A stretch of 58,137 bases of DNA from JBBSMX01 sp038232935 (GTDB taxonomy: Bacteria > Bacteroidota > Rhodothermia > Rhodothermales > JANQRZ01): positions 1 through 58,137 of the forward strand of contig JBBSMX010000007.1 in NCBI GenBank assembly GCA_038232935.1, written 5' to 3'. This document shows, piece after piece, positions 48,556 through 57,475 of the stretch. Under the pieces are notes generated by a model. That model ran no database searches, was not told the DNA's origin, and saw only the letters and a list, made by a program, of their open reading frames with translations. Position 1 is the first letter of the stretch, and every line of letters begins with the position of its first letter. Made by a program: the position numbers and the translations under genes.

Positions 48556-49092
48556 ATGTCCACGCCCCTTCCCCGTCGCCCCGCTCCCACCCTCACGTTC
48601 GACCTCGTCGGAGGCGGCTCGTGGTCGCTTGCCGATCAGCAGCCCGAGGCGTTTACGCTCGTCGTCTTTTACCGTGGCCTCCACTGCCCCGTCTGCAAGA
48701 AGTACCTCCAGACGCTCACGGAGCTGCAGCGCGACTACGCCGAGCGCGGCGTCGAGGTCGTCGCCGTCAGCATGGACACCGAAGCGCGGGCGCGGAAAGC
48801 CCGGATGGATTGGGACCTCGGCGACTTCCCCCTCGGCCACAGCCTCGACGTGAAGACGGCCGAGGCGTGGGGGCTCTACTTCAGCGAGGCCATCAAAGAC
48901 GCCGAGCCTGACCTCTTCTCCGAACCCGGCCTCGTCCTCGTCCGCCCCGACGGCGAGCTGTACTACGTCGCCGTCAACTCGATGCCCTTCGGCCGCCCGC
49001 ACCTCCCGACGTTCCTCAAGTCCATCGACTTCATTTTGGAGAACGACTACCCTGCGCGCGGCGAGGTCGAAGTCGATCCCGTGGCGGCGTAA
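48556..49092 (+). CDS. Peroxiredoxin-like (AhpC/TSA) family protein
   Basis: The protein has 178 residues. The thioredoxin-fold start PTLTFDLVGGGSWSLADQ is followed by FTLVVFYRGLHCPVCKKYLQ, a CxxC in the position of the peroxidatic Cys, then VEVVAVSMDTEARARKA and EPGLVLVRPDGELYYVAVNS. The CPVC arrangement places it in the redoxin-like group often labelled peroxiredoxin-like, which may act as a reductase or peroxidase in the cytoplasm. There is no signal peptide. It is divergent from the B12-type binding gene with 73 bp between their starts. Confidence 0.88.
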   Translation: MSTPLPRRPAPTLTFDLVGGGSWSLADQQPEAFTLVVFYRGLHCPVCKKYLQTLTELQRDYAERGVEVVAVSMDTEARARKARMDWDLGDFPLGHSLDVKTAEAWGLYFSEAIKDAEPDLFSEPGLVLVRPDGELYYVAVNSMPFGRPHLPTFLKSIDFILENDYPARGEVEVDPVAA

Positions 49093-49144
49093 TAGGGCGT
49101 CGGCGCTGTGCAACACGGGTTCCGCAGCACGGAGCAGGAGTGAC

Positions 49145-49732
49145 TCAGAGCCGTACGCCCACCCCCAGACTCACGCTGATGTCCGGCCCCGAGGAGACCC
49201 GATCTCCAAACCGTGGATACACCCTGGCATCCGCTGCCACTTCAAGGTGGCGGTGCAGCGGCCACGCGAGCCCGAGCCCGAGTTCGGCCGTCGTGGTACG
49301 CCGCGTGTAATCTGCCTGCTCAACGAGCCCTGCGTCCGTCGTGGACGATTCGATCTGCCCAACTTGATGGAAGAGGCCGAGGGAGAAGCGCACGGGAATC
49401 GGGGCCGCCGCCAGCTCTGCGTAGAGGTGACCGCCGGGGCCGTGACCGACGTAGTCGTAGCTCGGACAATGGTTACACCCTGGAGCGTCCTCGTCCACGC
49501 CGTAGCCCGCCCGGCTCCACGAGAGAGCGGCACCGAAGGCGAGAAGTGCCCGATCGAGATGGAAGAGGTCGGCGGCGAATTCCACACTCGGTGCAGGCGT
49601 GTAGCCTACATCGTTGAAGCGGTAGCCCCCGACGCTCAGTGTAAGACGACGTTGGAGGGGTTGGGAGTCTTGCGCCCACGCATCGGAGGCGGGGAAGGCA
49701 ACGAGGAGGAAGAGGAGGAGGAACCGTAGCAT
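49145..49732 (-). CDS. Small outer-membrane beta-barrel protein, hypothetical
   Basis: The protein has 195 residues with signal peptide MLRFLLLFLLVAFPASDAWA. The mature part alternates polar and hydrophobic residues in about eight strands (RLTLSVGGYRFNDVGY, PSVEFAADLFHLD, LLAFGAALSWSRAG, IPVRFSLGLFHQVG, TTAELGLGLAWPL, LEVAADARVYPRFG, PDISVSLGVGVRL). It ends in a hydrophobic residue at the last strand, as barrel-assembly substrates do. Two Cys in GCNHCPSY lie in an extracellular loop. It stands alone. Function is unknown. Confidence 0.75.
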   Translation of the reverse strand: MLRFLLLFLLVAFPASDAWAQDSQPLQRRLTLSVGGYRFNDVGYTPAPSVEFAADLFHLDRALLAFGAALSWSRAGYGVDEDAPGCNHCPSYDYVGHGPGGHLYAELAAAPIPVRFSLGLFHQVGQIESSTTDAGLVEQADYTRRTTTAELGLGLAWPLHRHLEVAADARVYPRFGDRVSSGPDISVSLGVGVRL

Positions 49733-49879
49733 TATCGTCTGACGCGTTGGGTGGATACAGGATCAGCCGCGAAGGGCGGCACCGTAGCGATGAGCGATAA
49801 GCGTCTCGGGGTGAGTGAGGTACGTGGAACAGTGTTGGACCCTGCGCAACGCGAGCGATGGGCTACCGATGTCTCACGC

Positions 49880-51109
49880 TCAGATGCTCGACGCGATCAG
49901 CAGGTCGATGTCGCGGTGGGGCATCCCGAATAGGAGCGCGAGGCTCTTCTTCGTGAGGTGGCGGCGGTAGACGTAGGTCCCGCTGCGGAGGCTCGTGTTC
50001 TGCCAGAGTGCGTCGTTGATCGAGGCCGACTCGCCGACGTCGAGGAGGTACGGCGTAAGCACGTTCGTGAGGGCATAGGTCGCCGTCCGTGCCGCGTTGC
50101 TCGGCATGTTCGGCACGCAGTAGTGGATGACCTCCTCGGCGATGAACGTCGGGTCCGAGTGGCTCGTCGGATGGCTCGTCTCGATGCAGCCGCCCTGGTC
50201 CGTGACGAGGTCCACGACGACGGAGCCGGGCCGCATCGAGGCCACCATCTCGCGCGTGACGAGGACGGGCGAGCGCTGCCCTCCCGACATCATCGCCCCG
50301 ACCACCACGTCGGCGCGCTGCACGGCCTGGCGGACGTACTGCGCGTTCGCCATCGCCGTCGTGATGCGGCGGTCGAGGTAGTGCTCGAGCGAGCGGAGCG
50401 CGGCGAGGTCCGAGTCGAGCACGATCACGTGCGCGCCGTACCCGAGCGCCGTCCGCGCGGCCCACTCCCCGATCACGCCCGCGCCGAGGATCACGACCGT
50501 CGCCGGGGGCACGCCGGAGATCCCGCCGAGCACGATACCGCGCCCGCCCTGCGTGCTCTCCAGCAGCCGGGCCGCGACCTGAATCGCCATCGAGCCTGAG
50601 ATCTCGTGCATCATCCGGACGATGGGGAGCGTCCCATCCGGCTCGGCGATAAACTCGAACCCGATGCCGGTCACGCGGAGGTCCATCAGCCGGCGGAGGA
50701 ACGTCGGCGTCATGTTGCCGAGGTGGAGCGCCGAGATCAGCACCTGCTTCTCCTGCATCCAGTCGAGCTCTTCCTCGCACGGCGGGAAGACCTTGACGAC
50801 GAGCTCCGACTTCCCGTAGAGCTCCTCGGCGGTATCGACGAGCTCGGCCCCGGCTTCGGCGTATTCGACATCGGAGAAGTGAGCCTCCTCCCCCGCCCCG
50901 CGCTCAACGGCGACGTCGTGCCCGGCGGCGGCGAGGATGCCGGCCCCGTAGGGCGCGAGGGCGACGCGCCGTTCCTCACCCGAGACCTCTTTCGGAACGC
51001 CGATACGAAGCGTGCGCTTCCGCTCCCCGACGGCGAGCGCCTTTTCGAGAGGTAAGAGCGCCTGTTCGGCCCCGAAACCTTGAATGGACGGTATCTCCAT
51101 GCGCTGCAA
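49880..51109 (-). CDS. ald: Alanine dehydrogenase
   Basis: The protein has 409 residues. It catalyses the NAD-linked oxidative deamination of L-alanine to pyruvate. Signatures: RIGVPKEVSGEERRVALAPY, substrate Lys/His in KVFPPCEEELDWM and LISALHLGN, the Rossmann motif VVILGAGVIGEWAARTALG, and SVVVDLVTDQGGCIETSHPT with NMPSNAARTATYALTN. The N-terminus (about 35 residues, QGFGAEQALLPLEKA) is longer than in the enzyme from Bacillus, as is common in this phylum. The C-terminus LTKKSLALLFGMPHRD is normal. With gdh close by, the region holds two amino-acid dehydrogenases. Confidence 0.94.
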   Translation of the reverse strand: MQRMEIPSIQGFGAEQALLPLEKALAVGERKRTLRIGVPKEVSGEERRVALAPYGAGILAAAGHDVAVERGAGEEAHFSDVEYAEAGAELVDTAEELYGKSELVVKVFPPCEEELDWMQEKQVLISALHLGNMTPTFLRRLMDLRVTGIGFEFIAEPDGTLPIVRMMHEISGSMAIQVAARLLESTQGGRGIVLGGISGVPPATVVILGAGVIGEWAARTALGYGAHVIVLDSDLAALRSLEHYLDRRITTAMANAQYVRQAVQRADVVVGAMMSGGQRSPVLVTREMVASMRPGSVVVDLVTDQGGCIETSHPTSHSDPTFIAEEVIHYCVPNMPSNAARTATYALTNVLTPYLLDVGESASINDALWQNTSLRSGTYVYRRHLTKKSLALLFGMPHRDIDLLIASSI

Positions 51110-51235
51110 CGGTAAAGAGGGAATAGCATTGGAAACTACGAAAGCGAGGCGAACGTGCCTATCCCCCCTGAGGCCGTATGCAAATTAGCCAAACGACGAT
51201 GCCACGGCACGTCGAGTGGTTAGCGAGGGCTCCGT

Positions 51236-52021
51236 CTACTCGCCGAGCCACCGGTGCAGCAGCACCCCCGCCGCTACGGCCACGTTGAGCGACTCGACGC
51301 CACGCTCGGTCGCTGTCGAGGGGGCCGCGATCCGGACACGCGCATCGAGCAGCGCACGCACGCCGTCGGAGAGCCCGTGCGCCTCGCTCCCGAGCACGAG
51401 CACGGATGCGCGGGGCGGTGCCCACGAACGGGCAGGGTCGCCGTCGAGGTCGGCACCGAACAGGGCGAGGCCGCTCGCTTTCAATCGGGACAGCTCGGCT
51501 GCGAGATCGTCGGTGGCAGCGATGGGTACGTCCCACAGCCCCCCCATCGCGGCGCGCACCGCCTTCGGACCGAACGGGTCGGCAGTGCCCGGTCCCGCGA
51601 GGAAGCCCTCCGCCCCGAACCACGCAGCCGTGCGCAGGATCGCGCCGACGTTGCCGGGATCCTGCACCCCGTCGAGCGCCACGACGGCCCCGGTCAGCGA
51701 CGCGGGTGCGACGGAGACGGCGCGGGCCACGGCCACGATGCCCTGCGTCGTCGTCGTGTCGGCGAGCCGGTCGAGTTCACGGGCCGCGAGGGTGTGGACG
51801 GGCACCTCCACCCCGTCGAGCACCGCACGCACGCGGGCGTCGGCCCGCGCCTCCTCGGCCACCAACAGCTCCACGAGCGGGGCTCCCGCCTCCACAGCCG
51901 ACTCGACCGACCGGACGCCCTCGACGAGGAATTCGCCGAGCCGGTCGCGGTGCTTTTTACGCCCCAGCGAAGCCAGGTCTTTGATCCGTCGGCGTGAAAG
52001 CTCAGGCACGGCAGTGGGCAC
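51236..52021 (-). CDS. RNA methyltransferase, SpoU/TrmH family
   Basis: The protein has 261 residues from GTG 52021 (VPTAVPELSRRRIKDLASLG); the frame is open up to ATG 52150 but that extension has no family sense. The N-terminal substrate-binding domain contains RKKHRDRLGEFLVEGVRSVE. The SpoU knot motifs are present: motif 1 ALDGVQDPGNVGAILRTAAW, motif 2 VLVLGSEAHGLSDGV, motif 3 RIAAPSTATERGVESLNVAVA. These enzymes put 2'-O-methyl groups on rRNA or tRNA with S-adenosylmethionine. The exact site is not clear. Confidence 0.92.
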   Translation of the reverse strand: MPTAVPELSRRRIKDLASLGRKKHRDRLGEFLVEGVRSVESAVEAGAPLVELLVAEEARADARVRAVLDGVEVPVHTLAARELDRLADTTTTQGIVAVARAVSVAPASLTGAVVALDGVQDPGNVGAILRTAAWFGAEGFLAGPGTADPFGPKAVRAAMGGLWDVPIAATDDLAAELSRLKASGLALFGADLDGDPARSWAPPRASVLVLGSEAHGLSDGVRALLDARVRIAAPSTATERGVESLNVAVAAGVLLHRWLGE

Positions 52022-52240
52022 GGTTTCTGTTAGTCGAGCGGCGGAGCCGGTTCCACACTCCGAATGGGAGGCACACGTTCCGATCCGTCTTTCCTGTGTC
52101 GCTTCGCTCGGAGATCCCGACCCGGACACGAGGCTTCCCCCGATGTTCACGCCCGACCAGAACCCATAGCTTTTTGGAAGCGCTTCCGCAGATTCGGCGC
52201 GCCTTCATCACCCCGTCCCTTCCACAGACCGCGGCCTCGC

Positions 52241-52248
52241 TATATTAG
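52241..52248 (+). promoter_or_regulatory. Candidate promoter element for gdh (TATATTAG)
   Basis: GCTATATTAGCG lies 30 bases before the ATG at 52271 and is itself a short palindrome. It shares the TATATT core with the elements of ftsK and the E1 gene. No -33 box is evident. Confidence 0.35.
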
Positions 52249-52270
52249 CGCCGCGAACCCCCGGTTTGCC

Positions 52271-53629
52271 ATGCACGCTAACGCTAACGGTACCCTTACC
52301 GCTCGCCTCACGAGCACCTCGCCCATGCCTTTCAAACGCGACGTCTACCGCCGAGCCGTCTACCAAGAGCCCGGCCCCATCTCTCACGAAAACCCGTTCC
52401 AGGAAATGATGGAGCGGTTTGCCGCCGCCGCCGAGGTCATCAACCTGGACCCCGGCGTCTTCAAGTACCTCTCCCACCCGACGCGCGTCCACATCACATC
52501 CGTGCCGGTGGCGATGGACGACGGCACGCTGGAGGTGTTCGAGGGATACCGCGTCATCCACAACGAAGTCCTCGGGCCCTCGAAGGGCGGCATCCGTTTC
52601 GCGCCTGACGTGGACCTCGCCGAGGTCAAGGCACTCGCCGCGTGGATGACGTGGAAGTGCGCCGTCGTCGGCGTCCCGTTCGGTGGAGCGAAGGGCGGCA
52701 TCCGCTGCAACCCGTCTGAGATGAGCCCGGGCGAGCTCGAACGCCTCACGCGCCGCTACACGGCCAACTTGATGGACGTGTTCGGCCCGGACAAGGACAT
52801 CCCGGCTCCGGACATGAACACGAACGAGCAGATCATGGCCTGGGTGCTGGACACGTACTCGATGCACGTCCGCCGCACCGAGACGGCCGTCGTCACCGGC
52901 AAGCCCCTCCTCCTCGGCGGCTCGCAGGGCCGGCGCGAGGCTACCGGGCGCGGCGTGATGACCGTCACGCTCTCGGCGATGGACCGGCTCGGGATGCGCC
53001 CCGCCCAGTCCACCGTCGCCGTGCAAGGCTTCGGCAACGTCGGCTCGATCGCTGCCGAACTCCTCCACGAGCAAGGCTGCAAGATCGTCGCCGTCTCCGA
53101 CGTGGCCGGCGGGTACTACAACGCCAACGGCATCGACATCCCAGCCGCAATCGCGTACGCCGCCGAGCACGGCCGCTCCCTCGCCGGCTTCGATGGAGCT
53201 GAGGAGATCACGAACGAGGAGCTCCTCGAACTCGACGTGGATGTCCTCGCCCCGTGCGCCAAGGAGAACCAGATCACCCAGCACAACGCCGCGAACATCA
53301 AAGCGAAGATCGTCTCCGAAGGGGCCAACGGCCCGACGACGACCAACGCCGACGAGATCCTGCAGGAGAACGGCGTGCTCGTGATCCCGGACATCCTCGC
53401 GAACGCGGGCGGCGTGACCGTCAGCTACTTCGAGTGGGTCCAGAACCGCCACGGCTACTTCTGGAGCATCGAGCGGGTCAACCGCCGCCTCGACCGGATG
53501 ATGCGCGAGGCCTTCGACAAGGTCTACGACGCCGGCCAGAAGCACGAAGTCCCGCTGCGGATCGCCGCCTACATCATCGCCATCGAGAAGGTAGCGGGCG
53601 CGCTGAAGCTGCGTGGGATTTATGCGTGA
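52271..53629 (+). CDS. Glutamate dehydrogenase (Glu/Leu/Phe/Val family)
   Basis: The protein has 452 residues from ATG 52271. It interconverts glutamate and 2-oxoglutarate with NAD(P). Signatures: EVFEGYRVIHNEVLGPSKGG, the active-site Lys region VGVPFGGAKGGIRCNP, the Asp in DKDIPAPDMNTNEQIMAW, the Rossmann motif VAVQGFGNVGSIAAELL, and VSEGANGPTTTNADEIL. The C-terminus (YIIAIEKVAGALKLRGIY) is complete. An in-frame Met at 52328 is an alternative later start. A strong terminator follows 43 bases after the stop, so the gene is monocistronic. Confidence 0.95.
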   Translation: MHANANGTLTARLTSTSPMPFKRDVYRRAVYQEPGPISHENPFQEMMERFAAAAEVINLDPGVFKYLSHPTRVHITSVPVAMDDGTLEVFEGYRVIHNEVLGPSKGGIRFAPDVDLAEVKALAAWMTWKCAVVGVPFGGAKGGIRCNPSEMSPGELERLTRRYTANLMDVFGPDKDIPAPDMNTNEQIMAWVLDTYSMHVRRTETAVVTGKPLLLGGSQGRREATGRGVMTVTLSAMDRLGMRPAQSTVAVQGFGNVGSIAAELLHEQGCKIVAVSDVAGGYYNANGIDIPAAIAYAAEHGRSLAGFDGAEEITNEELLELDVDVLAPCAKENQITQHNAANIKAKIVSEGANGPTTTNADEILQENGVLVIPDILANAGGVTVSYFEWVQNRHGYFWSIERVNRRLDRMMREAFDKVYDAGQKHEVPLRIAAYIIAIEKVAGALKLRGIYA

Positions 53630-53672
53630 TGCGTAAACCGTGAGGGTGCCCACGCCCCCTCGTGCTCGACCC

Positions 53673-53706
53673 GAAGCCGCGCCGGCGCAACCGGCGCGGC
53701 TTCTTC
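53673..53706 (+). terminator. Rho-independent terminator after glutamate dehydrogenase
   Basis: GAAGCCGCGCCGG (53673-53685) pairs with CCGGCGCGGCTTC (53691-53703) around a CGCAA loop, followed by TTC-TG, a weak T tract. The long GC stem makes it convincing. Confidence 0.85.
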
Positions 53707-53720
53707 TGTGTACGCCCCCC

Positions 53721-55388
53721 ATGCGATCTCCGCTCCCCGCGCTCCGCCTGCTGTCCTCCATCCTCTGCCTGCTGATCGCCGGCTGTGCCACGCCCATCGC
53801 GCCAAGCGGTGGGCCACAGGACACCACCCCGCCCCGCCTCGAATCGGCCGACCCCGCCGACGCCGCCGTGAACGTCCGCGCCGACCGGCTCGTGCTGACG
53901 TTCTCCGAGAACGTGGACGAGACGACGGTGCCCCGTGCGCTCAACATCACCCCCGGTTGGGAGACGCCGCCCGAGGTCCGGGTGCGTCGCCGTCGCGTCG
54001 AGGTCGTTTTTCCCGACTCGCTACGCCCGCACACGACCTACGTCGTCACGTTCGACACGAACCTGCGGGATCTCCACAACATCGCCCTCCGCGAGCCGAT
54101 CACGCTCGCCTTCGCCACAGGGCCTCAGTTGGATCGGGGGCAGATCACAGGACGCATCCTCGATCCGCAATCCGGCGCGCCCGTCGCCGGGCTCGACGTG
54201 TTCGCCTATGCCCTCGCCGACACGGCAGCGGCCGATTCGGCGGCCCTGCCCGACCCGCGCACGACGGCTCCCGACTACCGCACGCAGACGGGTGAGGCCG
54301 GCACGTTCACTCTCGGTTATCTGACCGAGGGGCCGTATTTCGTCGTCGCCATCGCCGATGCAAACCGGAACCGGCGGGCTGACGCGGGCGAGGCGTTCGC
54401 CGCCCCCTCCGACCCCGTCGCCGTGGCCCTCGCGCCGGACTCGGCGCGGCAGGCCCTGACCCCGCTCCGCGCCTTCCGCACCCGGCTCGACACGATCCCA
54501 CCCGAGCCGCTCCGCGTCCGCACCCGCAGCGACCGCCGCTTCGCCGTCCGTTTCGACGAGCCGATCCGGCTGCGTGACCGAGATACCGAGTCGTGGTCCC
54601 TCGTCGATACCACGACCGGCCGTCCCGCCGCCGTCCGGCAGGCCTACGCCGACGACGACCTGCAGCAACTCGTGCTGCTGACCGATCCGCTCCCGGCCAC
54701 CCCGCACCGGCTCCGGCTCACCCGCCCCACCGCCGTCGCCGACTCCACCGGCAATCCCGCCCGCCCGGTCCCGCTCGTCTTCACGCCGAGCCCCGATGCC
54801 GACACGCTCGGCCTCCGCTTCCTCAGCTTCCTGCCCGAAGCGTCGGGCACGCGGCAGACCCTGTCCCCGCTCGACACGGCCGGCGTCCGCTTCAACGCCC
54901 CGGCCGACTCCGCCGTGCTCGGCCGGATCGCCGTCACCGACACCCTCGGCGCGGCCCTCCCTTTCGCGATATCCACGGCCGACGGCATCCGCTACCGAAT
55001 CGCGGCCGAGACCGACGCTCCCTTCCGCATCGCCGTGCCGCAACCGGACTCGACGTACGTCCGCACGTTCGCTCCGCTCCCGACGTCCGAACGCGGCGAC
55101 CTGGCGGGCGTCGTCGTCACGCCGGACGGCGCGCGCGTCGTAGTCGAGGCTGTGGCCGGAGCGGCGCACTACGTCGCACAGACCGACGCGACGGGCGCGT
55201 TCATGCTCTCCGGCCTGCCCGCGGGCGAAGTCCGCCTCCGCCTCTTCGTGGACCGGAACGGGAACGGCCGGTGGGACGGCGGCCGACTCGCGCCCTACGT
55301 CGCCCCCGAGCCGCTCCGCTTTCTCGACAGCCCGCAGACCGTCCGCGCGCGCTGGGAAACCGTGATAGATACATTGGTGATTGAGTGA
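53721..55388 (+). CDS. Ig-like (Big_5) domain lipoprotein
   Basis: The protein has 555 residues from ATG 53721. The lipobox is SILCLLIAGCATP. Right after it comes IAPSGGPQDTTPPRLESADP and the Big_5-type sandwich ADRLVLTFSENVDETTVPRA..., VVFPDSLRPHTTYVVTFDTNL. This arrangement (GGPxDxxPP then Ig-like domain) is typical of outer-membrane lipoproteins that are near-universal in Bacteroidota and relatives. A carboxypeptidase-like domain follows (GRILDPQSGAPVAGLDVFAY ... FVVAIADANRNRRADAGE) and two more sandwiches. The C-terminus (DRNGNGRWDGG) and stop run into a heptad repeat. The function is unknown; it may be a helper of outer-membrane assembly or T9SS. Confidence 0.85.
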   Translation: MRSPLPALRLLSSILCLLIAGCATPIAPSGGPQDTTPPRLESADPADAAVNVRADRLVLTFSENVDETTVPRALNITPGWETPPEVRVRRRRVEVVFPDSLRPHTTYVVTFDTNLRDLHNIALREPITLAFATGPQLDRGQITGRILDPQSGAPVAGLDVFAYALADTAAADSAALPDPRTTAPDYRTQTGEAGTFTLGYLTEGPYFVVAIADANRNRRADAGEAFAAPSDPVAVALAPDSARQALTPLRAFRTRLDTIPPEPLRVRTRSDRRFAVRFDEPIRLRDRDTESWSLVDTTTGRPAAVRQAYADDDLQQLVLLTDPLPATPHRLRLTRPTAVADSTGNPARPVPLVFTPSPDADTLGLRFLSFLPEASGTRQTLSPLDTAGVRFNAPADSAVLGRIAVTDTLGAALPFAISTADGIRYRIAAETDAPFRIAVPQPDSTYVRTFAPLPTSERGDLAGVVVTPDGARVVVEAVAGAAHYVAQTDATGAFMLSGLPAGEVRLRLFVDRNGNGRWDGGRLAPYVAPEPLRFLDSPQTVRARWETVIDTLVIE

Positions 55389-55456
55389 TTCGCCGATTGA
55401 CTGATTTCCTCTCCTTCCCCGCCATGCCCAATCACCCAATCATCCATTCACCCATT
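55374..55456. repeat. Heptanucleotide inverted array between the Ig-like lipoprotein stop and nnr start
   Basis: Left half: TTGGTGA (55374-55380), TTGAGTG, ATTCGCC, GATTGAC, TGATTTC in one 7-base phase; the stop TGA of the lipoprotein gene lies at 55386-55388. Right half: CAATCAC (55429-55435), CCAATCA, TCCATTC, ACCCATT. The right half's complement repeats (AATGGGT, GAATGGA, TGATTGG, GTGATTG), matching the left half's GGTGATT/GAGTGAT. Thus the two halves are complementary and a stem can form. It sits exactly between two co-directional genes. Confidence 0.8.
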
Positions 55457-55462
55457 CAGCGA

Positions 55463-57022
55463 ATGTTCGAGCCCGTCCTTTCCACCGAGGCCATGCGCGC
55501 GGCCGACCGGCGCACGATGGAGGAGTTCGGGCTTCCCGGCTTCGCGCTGATGGAGACGGCCGGGCGCGGCGCGGCCGATGCGATAGAGGAAGTGTTCGGG
55601 CCGATGGCGGGGCGGAGTGTGCTCGTGCTCGCCGGGAAAGGCAACAACGGCGGCGACGGCCTCGTCGTAGCGCGCGTGCTGGCCGGCCGCGGCGCGCACG
55701 TGCGCGTCGCCACGCTCGCGACGGAGGGCGATGCGACCGAGGACACCGCGCGCAACCTCCGTCTCCTCCGGCAACTCGCCGAGCACGACGCGCACGTGAC
55801 GGTCGATGCGTTCGAAGACATCCGGCAGGTCTCGGCGGCCCATCCGCCGGACCTCATCGTGGACGCGCTCCTCGGTATCGGGGTAACGGGAGCGCTGCGG
55901 GAGCCCATCGATGCCCTCGCCCGGTGGATGAACGGGCAGGCCGCCCCCGTCGTCGCGCTCGACGTCCCGACGGGGCTGAACAGCGACACCGGCACCGCGC
56001 AGGAGGACACCGTCCGCGCCGACCTCACGGTGACGATGGCCGCGCGCAAAGCCGGCCTCCTGTTCAACGACGGGCCGCAGCATGCCGGCCGAGTCGCCGT
56101 CGTGGACATCGGGATCCCGGCCCATCTGCTGTCTGATGCGCTCGGCATGGCCGGCAGCGCGCGCCGCTCCACCGACGCTGCCGTCCGAGCGCTCCTCCCC
56201 GAGCGGGCACACGACGCGCACAAGTACACCGCCGGGCGGGTCGTCACCGTCGTCGGCTCGAAGGCATTCACGGGAGCGGCCGTAATGGCATCGGAAGCGG
56301 CAGCACGCGCCGGAGCCGGGGCCGTGATCTGCTGCACGCCCGCAAGCGCCCGCCCCATCGTCGAGACGAAGCTGACGGAGGTGATGACGGTCCCCCTTGC
56401 GGAGACAGACGAGGGCTCGCTCGCCCGCGACGCGCTCGCGCCGATCCTCGAACGGACGAAGAGTGCCGACGCCGTGCTCGTCGGCTGCGGGCTCGGCAAG
56501 CACCCCGAGACGCAGCACCTCGTCCGATCCCTCCTGACGAAGCTGTCCGGCCCCGTCGTCGTGGATGCCGACGGGCTCAACGCACTCGCCGGCCACACCG
56601 GCCTGATCTCGGACTACGCCGGCGGCCGGTGGGTCCTGACGCCGCACACCGGCGAGCTCCGCCGGCTCATCGGCACCGACGACCTCGACACGACGGACCG
56701 AATCGCGCTCGTCGCGCAGTGGGCCGCGCGCTGGAACTGCGTGCTCGTCCTGAAAGGCATGCCGAGCGTAGTTGGGACCCCGGACGGCCGGGTCTTCGTT
56801 GCGGGCGTGAGCAATCCGGCGCTCGCGACGGCCGGCACGGGGGATGTGCTGGCCGGGATGATCGTCGGCCTGCTCACGCAGGGCATGGCCCCCGTCGACG
56901 CCGCCGTCTGCGCCCTCCACCTCGGCGGTCGCGCGGCCGATCACTACACCGCCTCCCGGCAGGCCCGCACGATGCTGGCGACGGACCTGCTGAGCGCGTT
57001 GCCCCACGTGTTGACGGGCTGA
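55463..57022 (+). CDS. nnr: Bifunctional NAD(P)HX epimerase/dehydratase
   Basis: The protein has 519 residues from ATG 55463. The N-terminal YjeF_N epimerase domain (about 1-220) has RSVLVLAGKGNNGGDGLVVA and DVPTGLNSDTG. The C-terminal ADP/ATP-dependent dehydratase (about 235-515) has AHKYTAGRVVTVVGSKAFTG, VVVDADGLNALAG, WVLTPHTGELRRL and the GDG-type motif NPALATAGTGDVLAGMIVGL. Together they repair hydrated NADH/NADPH. Both halves are intact. The ATG is immediately after the heptad array; an in-frame ATG at 55424 would add 13 residues encoded by that repeat. Confidence 0.94.
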   Translation: MFEPVLSTEAMRAADRRTMEEFGLPGFALMETAGRGAADAIEEVFGPMAGRSVLVLAGKGNNGGDGLVVARVLAGRGAHVRVATLATEGDATEDTARNLRLLRQLAEHDAHVTVDAFEDIRQVSAAHPPDLIVDALLGIGVTGALREPIDALARWMNGQAAPVVALDVPTGLNSDTGTAQEDTVRADLTVTMAARKAGLLFNDGPQHAGRVAVVDIGIPAHLLSDALGMAGSARRSTDAAVRALLPERAHDAHKYTAGRVVTVVGSKAFTGAAVMASEAAARAGAGAVICCTPASARPIVETKLTEVMTVPLAETDEGSLARDALAPILERTKSADAVLVGCGLGKHPETQHLVRSLLTKLSGPVVVDADGLNALAGHTGLISDYAGGRWVLTPHTGELRRLIGTDDLDTTDRIALVAQWAARWNCVLVLKGMPSVVGTPDGRVFVAGVSNPALATAGTGDVLAGMIVGLLTQGMAPVDAAVCALHLGGRAADHYTASRQARTMLATDLLSALPHVLTG

Positions 57023-57093
57023 CGATGGTATCGCCCTGCCTCAAGGCGCAGCATGCTGCTTCTCTACGGTCGTTCGTGGCGAGGCACACGCCG

Positions 57094-57101
57094 TATTTTT
57101 G
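57094..57101 (+). promoter_or_regulatory. Bacteroidota-type -7 element before the VanZ-like gene (TATTTTTG)
   Basis: TATTTTTG matches TAnnTTTG exactly, 30 bases ahead of the GTG at 57131. Its position inside the longer frame from 57053 speaks for the later start. No clear TTTG lies 20 bases upstream. Confidence 0.4.
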
Positions 57102-57130
57102 GCCTCTTTTTTCGATCCTCCGATCCCGAC

Positions 57131-57475
57131 GTGAAAACAATTTCTTTCGGCTGGGCGCTACTCATCCTCGCTCTCTGCTCGATCCCCGGCTCGAGCGTCC
57201 CGGACGCTGTGCTCTTCAGTTTCGACAAGGTGGGGCACTTCGGCATGTTCTTCATCGGGGCGTTGCTGTGGATGCGGACGTGGCCCGACCGAGCGGCTCG
57301 GGTCTTCGCCGCCGGGCTGGCCTTCAGCGTAGGGACCGAGCTCTACCAGGGCCTGCTCCCCCTCCTCGGCCGCAGCGCCGACCCGTTCGACGTGCTCGCC
57401 GACGCGCTCGGTCTGGCAGTGGGGCTGGGACTCGCGCTCTGGCTGCAACGGCGGCAGCGTGTCCCGGTGACGTAA
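57131..57475 (+). CDS. VanZ-like family membrane protein
   Basis: The protein has 114 residues from GTG 57131 (VKTISFGWALLILALCSIPG); ATG 57053 would add 26 residues that overlap the promoter candidate. The family pattern is seen: helix 1 with LILALCSIPGSSVPD, then DKVGHFGMFFIGALLWMRTW, helix 3 VFAAGLAFSVGTELYQGLLP and helix 4 DPFDVLADALGLAVGLGLAL. The acidic and His residues of DKVGHF, TELYQ and D..DVLAD are the conserved points. Relatives include VanZ of teicoplanin resistance, but most bacterial members have no known task. The gene follows nnr and precedes tonB on the same strand. Confidence 0.85.
   Translation: MKTISFGWALLILALCSIPGSSVPDAVLFSFDKVGHFGMFFIGALLWMRTWPDRAARVFAAGLAFSVGTELYQGLLPLLGRSADPFDVLADALGLAVGLGLALWLQRRQRVPVT

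Noticed and set aside
49733..49879. Possible small gene between the barrel protein and ald
   Set aside because: The only frame there (49751-49933) has no ribosome site or recognisable pattern and overlaps the ald 3' end.
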